From positions 248,001 through 312,000 of the forward strand of contig NZ_BBMK01000002.1 in NCBI RefSeq assembly GCF_000755285.1: a stretch of 64,000 nucleotides of DNA, in the 5' to 3' direction. The first letter of the stretch is position 1, and each line of letters opens with the position of its first letter. The translations under genes were made by a program, and so were the position numbers. The notes under the pieces were generated by a model, which worked only from the letters and a program-made list of their open reading frames with translations, did not search any database and had not been told where the DNA came from. This document shows positions 8,878-16,652 of the stretch, in pieces. This stretch comes from Nonlabens ulvanivorans (GTDB lineage: Bacteria; Bacteroidota; Bacteroidia; Flavobacteriales; Flavobacteriaceae).

Positions 8878-10161
8878 ATGAAAAGAGTAATTTTAAGTGC
8901 TGCGGCACTAGCAATTGGAGGTTTTGCATTTGCACAAACTCCTCAAACAATCACACCAATCGTACAGCAAACGTCTCCGACAGCTGCGGCTACAGTAGGT
9001 GGTAACTATTCTGACATCGACCAAAAAGGTATTGGTAGTGATGCAAAAGTTCAACAACAAGGAACTGCAAATGCTTCATTTATAGAGCAAACAGGTACTG
9101 ATGTAGCAAACCGTAACTCAGTAGATGTTCTACAATGGGGTAACGTACAACCTAGTATAAGTGGGCACCTTAACTATTCTGATATTAAGCAAAATGGTGC
9201 TGGTAATGACTTTATGGCTACACAACAAGGTGATGAAAATGAAATATCAGGTTTACAAAATGGATTAGATAACGCTGCACTTGTACAACAAGGAGCTAAC
9301 ACTCCACAACAAGCCGAAAACAATTTAGCTAAAGTTGATCAAGATGGTAAAGATAACTATGCTGAAGTTCAACAACGTTATGATGATAATGAAGCAAGCA
9401 TTCTTCAAAGAAATGATGCTGTAGCTGGTGTTGGTAACCGTTCTTTCCAAAGTCAAGTTTCAAACCCTAATCAATCTGCAGGTCAAGTTGCGATAGGTGA
9501 ACAATGGGGGGGAGATAATAATGAAGCTGTACAAATTCAAGATAGTGGTTCTCCTGCATTAGGTGGTGGAAACCATGCTGAAATTCAGCAAGGTGACGCT
9601 ACTACTGAAGCGACTGGTGCATTTGCACAACAAGTTCAGTCTGGTGCAACTAACGAAGCATATGCTACTCAATATCTTTCTAGTGATGAGTCTTTCCAAG
9701 AGCAATTAGGTACGGACAACAAAGCAGTTGTTGAACAAAACACTGGTGGAATTTCTTCTGGAGGAAACAACTTAGTTGAGCAATTCCAAGATGGAGATCG
9801 TAACGAGGCTCGTTCTGATCAAAATGGTAACGGTAACACTGTTAACCAAGAGCAATATGGTCAAGATAACTTCTCTAGTGTGAAGCAACGTTATGGACAG
9901 GATGCTGGTAACATGGCAACATCTATACAAGATGGTTCTTTAAACAACTCTGTAATCAACCAACAATCTCATGGAAACATGTCGATGGTAGATCAAACAG
10001 GTGATGGTCAAACAAGTTTAATCAACCAAAATAACCCAACGACTGGTGCAGCTGCAGCAGCAGGTGGTTATAACAATGCAACCGTTATTCAGAGAAATGC
10101 TAACGTAGCATTAACTCCACAAACTAGAAGAATTGCTGCGTCTAAAAGACACACATTTTAA
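8878..10161 (+). CDS. Major curlin-like amyloid subunit 2
   Basis: An intact 427-residue amyloid subunit. The signal peptide is MKRVILSAAALAIGGFAFAQ. About 27 half-repeats of ~11 residues follow, rich in N, Q, G and D and spaced as expected for stacked beta-strand rungs exposing Gln/Asn ladders. The C-terminal tail NVALTPQTRRIAASKRHTF is shared with the other two long curlins. Nucleotide identity to curlin 1 is very high over the first ~530 bases, indicating a recent tandem duplication. A 7-G run at 9506-9512 yields EQWGGD where the paralogues have EQWGD-type sequence. Exported through CsgG and polymerised on the cell surface (family knowledge). Confidence 0.9.
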   Translation: MKRVILSAAALAIGGFAFAQTPQTITPIVQQTSPTAAATVGGNYSDIDQKGIGSDAKVQQQGTANASFIEQTGTDVANRNSVDVLQWGNVQPSISGHLNYSDIKQNGAGNDFMATQQGDENEISGLQNGLDNAALVQQGANTPQQAENNLAKVDQDGKDNYAEVQQRYDDNEASILQRNDAVAGVGNRSFQSQVSNPNQSAGQVAIGEQWGGDNNEAVQIQDSGSPALGGGNHAEIQQGDATTEATGAFAQQVQSGATNEAYATQYLSSDESFQEQLGTDNKAVVEQNTGGISSGGNNLVEQFQDGDRNEARSDQNGNGNTVNQEQYGQDNFSSVKQRYGQDAGNMATSIQDGSLNNSVINQQSHGNMSMVDQTGDGQTSLINQNNPTTGAAAAAGGYNNATVIQRNANVALTPQTRRIAASKRHTF

Positions 10162-10166
10162 TTATT

Positions 10167-10185
10167 AAACCAGTAGGGACGGTTT
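10167..10185 (+). repeat. Conserved 3' element after curlin 2
   Basis: Identical 19-base copy of the element at 8758-8776. Confidence 0.7.
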
Positions 10186-10202
10186 AATTTAAATAAGTAC
10201 TT

Positions 10203-10241
10203 AAGGATGGTAGTAGTGTCACACCATTACCATCCTTTTTT
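10203..10241 (+). terminator. Terminator-like hairpin between curlin 2 and curlin 3
   Basis: AAGGATGGTA pairs with TACCATCCTT around a 15-base loop and is followed by six T. Being inside the operon, it probably acts as an attenuator that lowers downstream transcript. Confidence 0.75.
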
Positions 10242-10261
10242 AATATTTCTAAATATTTTAT

Positions 10262-11536
10262 ATGAAAAGCTCAATAATATGCGGATTATCACTGCTCATT
10301 AGTGGTATCGCAATCGCTCAAACATCACAGACACAACAGAATATTGTGGCGCCTGCACAACAAGTATCTCCGACAGCTGGTGCAACAGTAGGAGGAAATT
10401 ATTCTAACATCAATCAAAAGGGAATCGGTAGTGATGCATTAGTTCAACAACAAGGAACGGCTAATGCTTCTTTCATCGAACAAACTGGTACAGATGCTGG
10501 TAATCGTAATTCAGTTGATGTCCTGCAATGGGGAAATGTATCTGCATTAAGTGGTGAAGAAAATTATTCTGATATCAATCAAAATGGTGCAGGAAATAAC
10601 TTCACGGTAACTCAACAAGGAGACATGAATCAAGTTTTTGGTACTCAGACAGGTTTGGACATTACAGCAATTGTTCAACAAGGTGCTGATCTAGCTCAAC
10701 AAGCTCAAGACAATCTTGCTTTAGTAAATCAAGATGGTAAAGGTAACTTTGCCGAGGTACAACAAAGATATGACAACAATGAATCTACTATTACCCAGAA
10801 TAATGATGCTGTAAATGGAGTAGGAAATAGATCTTATCAAAGTCAAATCTCTGATGGGAACCAAACACCAGGCCATAAAGCTATAGGTACTCAATATGGA
10901 GATGACAATGAGATTATTCAAAGTCAAGATAGTGAATATCAACCGTTTGGTGGTAATAATTATGCTGAGGCTAATCAAGGAGATGCAGCGATAACAGCAG
11001 AGAGAGCATTCTCGCAACAAGTACAATCTGGTGGTTATAATAATGCATATTCTACACAATATGGATCAGACAATACTTCTTTCCAAGAACAAAATGGCTT
11101 AGTGAATACGGCAGAAGTACACCAAAACACAGCTTCTACAGGTGGAGATAATTATGCTGACCAATATCAAATAGGTGGATTAAATGAAGCATTTATAGAT
11201 CAAAATGGTCAGAATCATTCTGCATCACAAGAACAATATGGTGTTTTAAACGAAACGATTGTTATACAAAGTGGTGGGCAAATGGTAGGAAACCAAGCGT
11301 TAACTATCCAAAATGGAATGAATAACGATTCTTACGTGAATCAGATGGCAAATGGAAATATCGCAGATGTTGATCAATTAGGAATGAATCATGTATCTGT
11401 TATTAATCAAAATAGTCTAGGAACTGCGGCAGGTACAGGTGGTAGTAATACAGCCACAGTTACTCAAAGAAATGCAAATGTTTCTTTAACTCGTCAAACT
11501 CAACGTGCTGCAGCTACCAAAGCTCACACATTTTAA
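10262..11536 (+). CDS. Major curlin-like amyloid subunit 3
   Basis: 424 residues with a signal peptide ending SGIAIAQ and the same architecture as curlins 1 and 2: the N-terminal block NYSNINQKGIGSDALVQQQ, repeated 11-residue N/Q/G units and the tail QRAAATKAHTF. It is more diverged than the first pair in both DNA and protein. In it the WGN codons keep an intact four-G run (TGGGGAAAT at about 10530), unlike curlin 1. Likely co-assembles with curlins 1 and 2; the division of labour is unknown. Confidence 0.9.
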   Translation: MKSSIICGLSLLISGIAIAQTSQTQQNIVAPAQQVSPTAGATVGGNYSNINQKGIGSDALVQQQGTANASFIEQTGTDAGNRNSVDVLQWGNVSALSGEENYSDINQNGAGNNFTVTQQGDMNQVFGTQTGLDITAIVQQGADLAQQAQDNLALVNQDGKGNFAEVQQRYDNNESTITQNNDAVNGVGNRSYQSQISDGNQTPGHKAIGTQYGDDNEIIQSQDSEYQPFGGNNYAEANQGDAAITAERAFSQQVQSGGYNNAYSTQYGSDNTSFQEQNGLVNTAEVHQNTASTGGDNYADQYQIGGLNEAFIDQNGQNHSASQEQYGVLNETIVIQSGGQMVGNQALTIQNGMNNDSYVNQMANGNIADVDQLGMNHVSVINQNSLGTAAGTGGSNTATVTQRNANVSLTRQTQRAAATKAHTF

Positions 11537-11557
11537 TATTGCTTAATTACTTGAACT

Positions 11558-11583
11558 GAGAAGCCCGAATGGCTTTTCGGTTT
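11558..11583 (+). terminator. Weak hairpin after curlin 3
   Basis: GAGAAGCC can pair with GGCTTTTC around CGAAT, followed by a short T-containing stretch. It is a third intercistronic structure in the curlin array, weaker than the other two. Confidence 0.45.
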
Positions 11584-11599
11584 CATTAAAACTATCATT

Positions 11600-12106
11600 A
11601 TGAAAAAAATACTTTTCTTACTCGTTTTCACCGCATTTACAGCTTTTGGTCAGACTTATGTAGATGATAGTCAGGTAATCAATACAGCAAATTTACAGAC
11701 AGCAAATGCGCAGCTCAATTTAGCATCTGATCAAAATTCATCAGCAACGACGACGACTCAATTTGTCAATCAAAATAGTGTTTTTATTGAACAAGTAGGT
11801 ACTAGCAATAATGCTACTGTAAGTGTTTCATCAGATGATAGTCAGATCAATATTTATCAAAATGGAACTCTTAATAATACTGTTTTGAATCACACAGCAG
11901 ATCGAATCAGACAAAACATTGTGCAAATTGGAAATTCTAATGCTGTTTATGATTATAGTACCATTGGTGCAGCAAATCATTCTTTAGATATTATACAGAA
12001 TGGAAATTACAATACATCGATTACTGCAGGTTCAAATGGCATATCTGAAAATATGCGAATTAATCAAACAGGGAACGGTAGATCTGTTTTTGTAATTAAC
12101 TTTTAA
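11600..12106 (+). CDS. Short curlin-repeat protein, CsgB-like nucleator candidate
   Basis: 168 residues with a signal peptide (MKKILFLLVFTAFTAFGQ) and several curlin-type strands, for example NSVFIEQVGTSNNATVS, SQINIYQNGTLNNTV and NYNTS. It is much shorter than the three major subunits and lacks their HTF tail. It lies directly before csgE, csgF and csgG. By size and position it may be the minor subunit that nucleates fibres on the surface, as CsgB does; that role is inferred. Confidence 0.78.
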   Translation: MKKILFLLVFTAFTAFGQTYVDDSQVINTANLQTANAQLNLASDQNSSATTTTQFVNQNSVFIEQVGTSNNATVSVSSDDSQINIYQNGTLNNTVLNHTADRIRQNIVQIGNSNAVYDYSTIGAANHSLDIIQNGNYNTSITAGSNGISENMRINQTGNGRSVFVINF

Positions 12107-12112
12107 GGTATC

Positions 12113-12841
12113 ATGAAAACTGCCTTAAACATTTTTGCTCTATTCATCTTTTGCTCATTGCACGCTCAAGCGCAAGAGCAAAAGTCTTATTATAATCAAG
12201 AGATAAGTGGTGAATTATTTTTAGAACAAAAAGGAGATTATGTATCTATTCAAGGTGTTGCTTTAAATCTTACAGATGTATCAGCAAGTATTAGGTACGA
12301 ATTAACAGTTTTTAAAAAAGATAGTCTTAATAATACATCAAAAAATAAGCAAGAAGGACGCGGTGTTTTAAATGCACAGACTAAAGCCATCCTATCCACA
12401 ACTACAGTAAATATTAATAGTCCCTCAAAAATAACGATCATGTTGCTTATCTATGATTTAGATAATAAGCTGGTAGGTAAGGCTGTTCAAGTATTAAAAG
12501 AAAATTCTCTGCAATTAGAAAAAGAAGAAATAGTAACTAATGATGGTGTAGAAATAAGAGGAATTGTTATTGAAAAAACAAGAACTAAACCGGCTAGAGA
12601 TTTTTATGATTATTTCTATGGAGAATATCATAAATATAAAATTAATGGTAATCGAATTGTTACCGTAGAAGAGGAATTTGGTCAAGGAAGAAATTCACTT
12701 ATCAAAGTTACCGTTGGAAGAGAAGTTGTTTATCAATTCTTTGTAACACCTAAAAAGAAGTACATGAAACAGATGGCAGATAATGCCATACGCTCTGTTT
12801 TTCAAAAGTTTTTACAATTAAAAAAAGAAGAAACTAATTAA
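12113..12841 (+). CDS. csgE: CsgE curli chaperone with CsgH-like N-terminal domain
   Basis: 242 residues, signal peptide ending SLHAQAQ. The C-terminal half (about residues 150-240) matches CsgE: a DFYDYFYGEY helix, then RIVTVEEEFGQGRNSLIKVTVGREVVYQFFVTPKKKYMK and a final helix. CsgE caps CsgG from the periplasm and delivers subunits. The N-terminal half (about 25-130) is not part of E. coli CsgE; its pattern (SIRYELTVFKKDS, a G-rich turn, LSTTTVNINSPSKITIMLLIYD) resembles the small curli chaperone CsgH of Alphaproteobacteria. That resemblance is my reading of the pattern and needs a profile search. It starts 6 bases after the CsgB-like gene and precedes csgF by 11 bases. Confidence 0.85.
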   Translation: MKTALNIFALFIFCSLHAQAQEQKSYYNQEISGELFLEQKGDYVSIQGVALNLTDVSASIRYELTVFKKDSLNNTSKNKQEGRGVLNAQTKAILSTTTVNINSPSKITIMLLIYDLDNKLVGKAVQVLKENSLQLEKEEIVTNDGVEIRGIVIEKTRTKPARDFYDYFYGEYHKYKINGNRIVTVEEEFGQGRNSLIKVTVGREVVYQFFVTPKKKYMKQMADNAIRSVFQKFLQLKKEETN

Positions 12842-12852
12842 ATAAATATATC

Positions 12853-13272
12853 ATGCTCACAAAATCTACAACATTGCTCTCGTTGTTATTTTTAGTTCTA
12901 GCTTATACAGCTTGTAACGCACAACAATTTACTTACAAACCTATCAATCCTGCTTTTGGCGGTGATACTTTCAATTATCAATGGTTAATACAAAGTGCTG
13001 AGGCACAAAATAGATTCACAGATCCAGCAGAATCTGCAATAGATGATACCTCTGAACTGGATGCTTTTACTGACGGTTTAAATAGGCAACTACTTAGTGG
13101 CTTTTCACGTCAGATTTTAAATCTACAATTAGGTGAAGAAGAATTAAGACCAGGTGTTTTTACGATAGGTTCTTATGAAGTAGAGGTTTTGGAATCTTTG
13201 GAAGGTTTAGTAGTCAATCTATTAGACACTAATACAGGAGATCAAACCCAAATTATTATTCCTAATAATTAG
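12853..13272 (+). CDS. csgF: Curli assembly protein CsgF
   Basis: 139 residues with a signal peptide ending ACNAQQ. The mature N-terminus QQFTYKPINPAFGG matches the CsgF segment that plugs into the CsgG pore, followed by NYQWLIQSAEAQNR. The C-terminal strand region contains GSYEVEVLESLEGLVVNLLDTNTG. CsgF sits outside the CsgG channel and couples secretion to nucleation. Length is close to the E. coli protein. Confidence 0.9.
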   Translation: MLTKSTTLLSLLFLVLAYTACNAQQFTYKPINPAFGGDTFNYQWLIQSAEAQNRFTDPAESAIDDTSELDAFTDGLNRQLLSGFSRQILNLQLGEEELRPGVFTIGSYEVEVLESLEGLVVNLLDTNTGDQTQIIIPNN

Positions 13273-13289
13273 GGCCAAAGAACTCTACT

Positions 13290-14775
13290 ATGAAATCTTA
13301 TAAAAACATCATGATTCTCATGATGCTTACCATGCTATTATCGGCTTGTGGAGCATACATGAATCAACCTATGGGAACTCAACCAGCCCGTATAGGAGAA
13401 GCGACAGAAGTCTCTAAGAGATTAATCGCTCTACCAGAGCCAGTGCACCAGCAGTGGTTGGTGTCTATGAATTTGAAGATCAAACTGGTCAATTCAAACA
13501 ATCAGAAAATGGAAGTACCTTCAGTAACGCTGTTACCCAAGGTGGAACAACCATATTAGTAAAAGCGCTAGAGGATTCAAAATGGTTCACACCTATTGAA
13601 AGAGAGAATCTAGGGAACTTACTTCAAGAACGTAATATTATACTCAATACCAGAAAAGATTATGCAGCGCGCAGTAATACACAAGTTAAAGAATTAGATC
13701 CATTACTATATGCAGGCGTGCTTATAGAAGGAGGAATTGTTTCTTATGACACCAATGTTTTAACGGGTGGTGCAGGTGCTCGATATTTTGGCGCTGGTGG
13801 TTCTACAAAGTATAGACAGGATCGAGTGACCGTTTATCTAAGGGCGGTTTCTACAAAAACGGGTAAAATAATGAAGACCGTTTATGTGTCAAAAACAATC
13901 TACTCTCAAGCGGTAGATGCGAGTTTATTTAGATACGTAAGTTTTAAAAGACTATTAGAAGCAGAAACTGGTTTTACAAGAAATGAACCAGGACAACTAG
14001 CCGTTAAAGAGGCTATAGAAAAAGCAGTTGAGGCACTGATTATTGAGGGAATCGATGCACAATTATGGTATCCTAAAGGAGGAAAGCCTGTGGCTGATCA
14101 AATGGTTGCCGCTTATAAAGAAGAAAAATCAGTTGCAGAAAACACAGATGTCTATCAACGTAATATGGTTAATAGACGCAGTAAATGGCGAGTAGATGCA
14201 GGTGCAGGTGTACATTGGTTAATGGTGATTACCCTAACGCTTACTATGAATATGCAGCAACTTTAGGCGCACAATATAATTTTTCACCTTATGTAGGTAT
14301 TCATGCCTCTGTGCATAAGTTTAGATTAAAAAATACTGATTTATTTAATCGAGAATTTGCAGCATCAGAACTTAATGTGCACTTAACCATGCTACCTTAT
14401 GATAAATTTACTCCTTATGTATATGGTGGTGGTGGTTTAAATCATGCAAACTGGTTTGAACAAAATGACTTAAAGGTTCAAGCAGGATTAGGTCTTGAAT
14501 ATACCTTATCGCCATCTATAGGTGTTAAAATATATGCTGACTATAATGCAGTTTTATCTGATGAACTAGACTATGTGGTCGCTGGGCAGCGTGATGATCA
14601 TTATCTCAAATTTGGGCTAGGTGTTAACATCTATCTAGGCGGTAATGAGGCAAAGGATAATGATGAGAAACGTAAAATGAGAAAATACCGTCGTACTCAA
14701 AGACGTATAGAAAATGAAATTAAGAGTTCAGGCAGAGCAAGAGGTTGTTGGCGATACGCTTTCGCGAAAGCGTAA
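13290..14775 (+). CDS. csgG: CsgG curli secretion channel with C-terminal beta-barrel extension (two frameshifts)
   Basis: Outer-membrane lipoprotein that forms the curli export pore, about 495 residues when repaired against ~277 in E. coli. Lipobox LLSACG near residue 20. The CsgG core is clear: VYEFEDQTGQFK, TTILVKALEDSKWFTPIER, NLLQERNII, GGAGARYFG and FRYVSFKRLLEAETGFTRNEP. After about residue 290 comes an added ~180-residue region with alternating strands (YNFSPYVGIHASVHKF, FTPYVYGGGGLNH, LGLEYTLSPSIGVKIYADYN) like a small OmpX/OmpA-type barrel. One base is missing near 13445 and one A near 14220. The last residues AFAKA and the stop are supplied by a palindromic repeat. Confidence 0.9.
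14755..14774. repeat. Palindromic repeat copy 3 (forms the csgG 3' end)
   Basis: Full 20-bp palindrome TACGCTTTCGCGAAAGCGTA, translated as YAFAKA and including the first two bases of the stop codon. Confidence 0.92.
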
Positions 14776-14816
14776 TAACTCAAACTTCCCTAATCCATAA
14801 TTAAAAGATAGAAAAA

Positions 14817-16289
14817 ATGAAATTACTGCAATATATAGCTGGAATTAGCATCCTACTTTTAGTATCAGGATGTAGCGAGGATAAATTACAAATTAACGGT
14901 AAAGGAATATTGAAAGGCCGTGTAGTAGCTGCCGAGACTTTTTTACCACAAGAAAATGTCAAAATATCAACTAATCCCAATACGAATACGGTGTTTACGG
15001 ATGCCGATGGATTGTTTGAATTTGAATTAGATAATGGTCAATATTCTGTACAAGCTGAAAAAGATGGTTTTTTAACAGACTTTGAGAGCGCTACTGTCGA
15101 GGTAGATGAAACAGTAGAGATCGTATTTGAGTTGCTGGTTGAGACGGCAAATAACAGAGCTCCAGATACGCCTGTACTTGTATCGCCAGCAGATAATGAG
15201 GTCGATGTGTCATCAAATGTAACTCTAGAATGGCTAGCTACTGATCCTGAAGAGGATGAGCTTACTTTTACTATAGAGCTGAGAAATACATCTGACAATA
15301 CGGTTGAATTATTTGAAGATCTTACAGAGCCTATGCTGGACATGACTCTTGATTTTGGCACTACCTATCTATGGCAGGTAAGAGCAAGTGATGGTATCAA
15401 TCAGATTATTAATAGTGCTTTGTATTCCTTCAGTACTTCTGATTTCCCGACCAATAGGTTTCTATACGTACGTAAGGTGAACGGTAATAATGTTATTTAT
15501 AGTAGTGATGAAAATGGTACAGAAGTAGCATTGACTACAACGACTACTAATAGCTGGCGACCTAGAGTAAATCGACAGGCTAATAAGATAGCATTTTTAA
15601 GAAGTGTAGGAGCACAGGTGCATGTATTTACTATGGATCTAGATGGGTCACAAGTACAGCAAGTCACATCTACTGTGGCAGTAGCAGGATTTAACTTAGA
15701 TGAAGTTGACATATCATGGGCGACTAACGGCTCTTTAATTTATTATCCATCACTAGATAAATTATATTCAATACAACCTAGCGGTGCAGGTTTGACACAA
15801 TTTTATCAAACTTCTAATGGTAACGTCATTACAGATGTGGATGTTAATGAGCCTAGAGTAGCCGTAAAAACTAATGATTTTGCAGGTTATAATGTTGAAA
15901 TTCTAGTGTTAGATATGCAGGCTGTATTAGTTCAAACTGTTTTAACGGGTATGCCTGGTGCTGCTGGTAGTGTGGACTTAAGTGCAGATAATTCTACCAT
16001 ATTGTATTCTAGAGATGTCACCGGATTTGAAAATATTGCATATAGACAGCTAGACTCTAGACTCTTTGTTTATAATTTAAACACTTTACTAGAATTAGAA
16101 GTGTCATTTAATAAACCTGCGGGAACAAATGATCTAGATGCTCGTTTCTCTCCTACTGAAGGTTTAGTGATATGTAAAAATCAGGATAATGATGGAAATT
16201 CAGCTCCAGTAATACAAACTCTAGAATTAACTATAGCAGATACTAGAGAAGATTTATTTACAAATGCTATAATGCCAGATTGGGAATAG
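14817..16289 (+). CDS. Lipoprotein with carboxypeptidase-regulatory-like, FnIII-like and propeller-like domains
   Basis: 490 residues with lipobox LLLVSGC (Cys19). The domain order is a CarboxypepD_reg-like sandwich (about 30-110, ILKGRVVAAETFLPQENVKIST ... FTDADGLFEFEL ... YSVQAEKDGF), an FnIII-like region (about 118-205, PDTPVLVSPADNEVDVSSNVTLEW ... TYLWQVRASDG) and a C-terminal half with repeats like PD40/TolB propeller blades (NKIAFLRSVGAQVHVFTMDLDGSQVQQVTS). It lies 41 bases after csgG on the same strand and is followed by a terminator, so it is probably the last gene of the curli operon. A surface accessory or fibre-docking role is inferred. Its family is not otherwise recognised. Confidence 0.8.
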   Translation: MKLLQYIAGISILLLVSGCSEDKLQINGKGILKGRVVAAETFLPQENVKISTNPNTNTVFTDADGLFEFELDNGQYSVQAEKDGFLTDFESATVEVDETVEIVFELLVETANNRAPDTPVLVSPADNEVDVSSNVTLEWLATDPEEDELTFTIELRNTSDNTVELFEDLTEPMLDMTLDFGTTYLWQVRASDGINQIINSALYSFSTSDFPTNRFLYVRKVNGNNVIYSSDENGTEVALTTTTTNSWRPRVNRQANKIAFLRSVGAQVHVFTMDLDGSQVQQVTSTVAVAGFNLDEVDISWATNGSLIYYPSLDKLYSIQPSGAGLTQFYQTSNGNVITDVDVNEPRVAVKTNDFAGYNVEILVLDMQAVLVQTVLTGMPGAAGSVDLSADNSTILYSRDVTGFENIAYRQLDSRLFVYNLNTLLELEVSFNKPAGTNDLDARFSPTEGLVICKNQDNDGNSAPVIQTLELTIADTREDLFTNAIMPDWE

Positions 16290-16652
16290 GCGCTCTTTAT
16301 CCTTATGTAGTAAATGCGTTATCTACATAGTGGACTTGAGTCCCTGAGCAAGATTCAAATATGTCTAGGTTAACTAACTATGATACTTACGCAATTATCA
16401 ATAGTTCTGTGCCTATTCCGTTTTGGTATTTATTTTTAAAAGGTAATGCCCAGTAAGAATGTAGGGATTCTTTACTGGGCATTTATCATTTCTAAATATC
16501 TTGAAAAGAATTATATTCTTGTTTAAGATGAGACAAACATATACTTTAATCTGTTGTCTCGCAACTATTTTAAGAGATTTTGACGTTAAAAGGTCGTATT
16601 TAACAGATTTTTGGTAGTATAAGTCCTTTTTATCGATGTTTTGGTAGGCGGT
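16290..16652. other. Convergent intergenic region with several hairpins
   Basis: 363 bases between convergent genes. It holds a TATGTAG/CTACATA hairpin (16304-16329), a strong terminator (16445-16482) and a GAGACAA/TTGTCTC hairpin (16530-16560). I see no open frame with coding character. Confidence 0.6.
16445..16482. terminator. Strong bidirectional terminator between convergent genes
   Basis: AATGCCCAGTAA pairs with TTACTGGGCATT and the stem extends through GAAT/ATTC. It lies between the curli operon end and the minus-strand operon ending at 16653. Confidence 0.85.

Noticed and set aside
7465-11536. Direct repeats in the curlin genes considered as a CRISPR-like array
   Set aside because: The periodicity is the protein-level curlin repeat with varying codons; there are no constant repeats with unique spacers and no cas genes.
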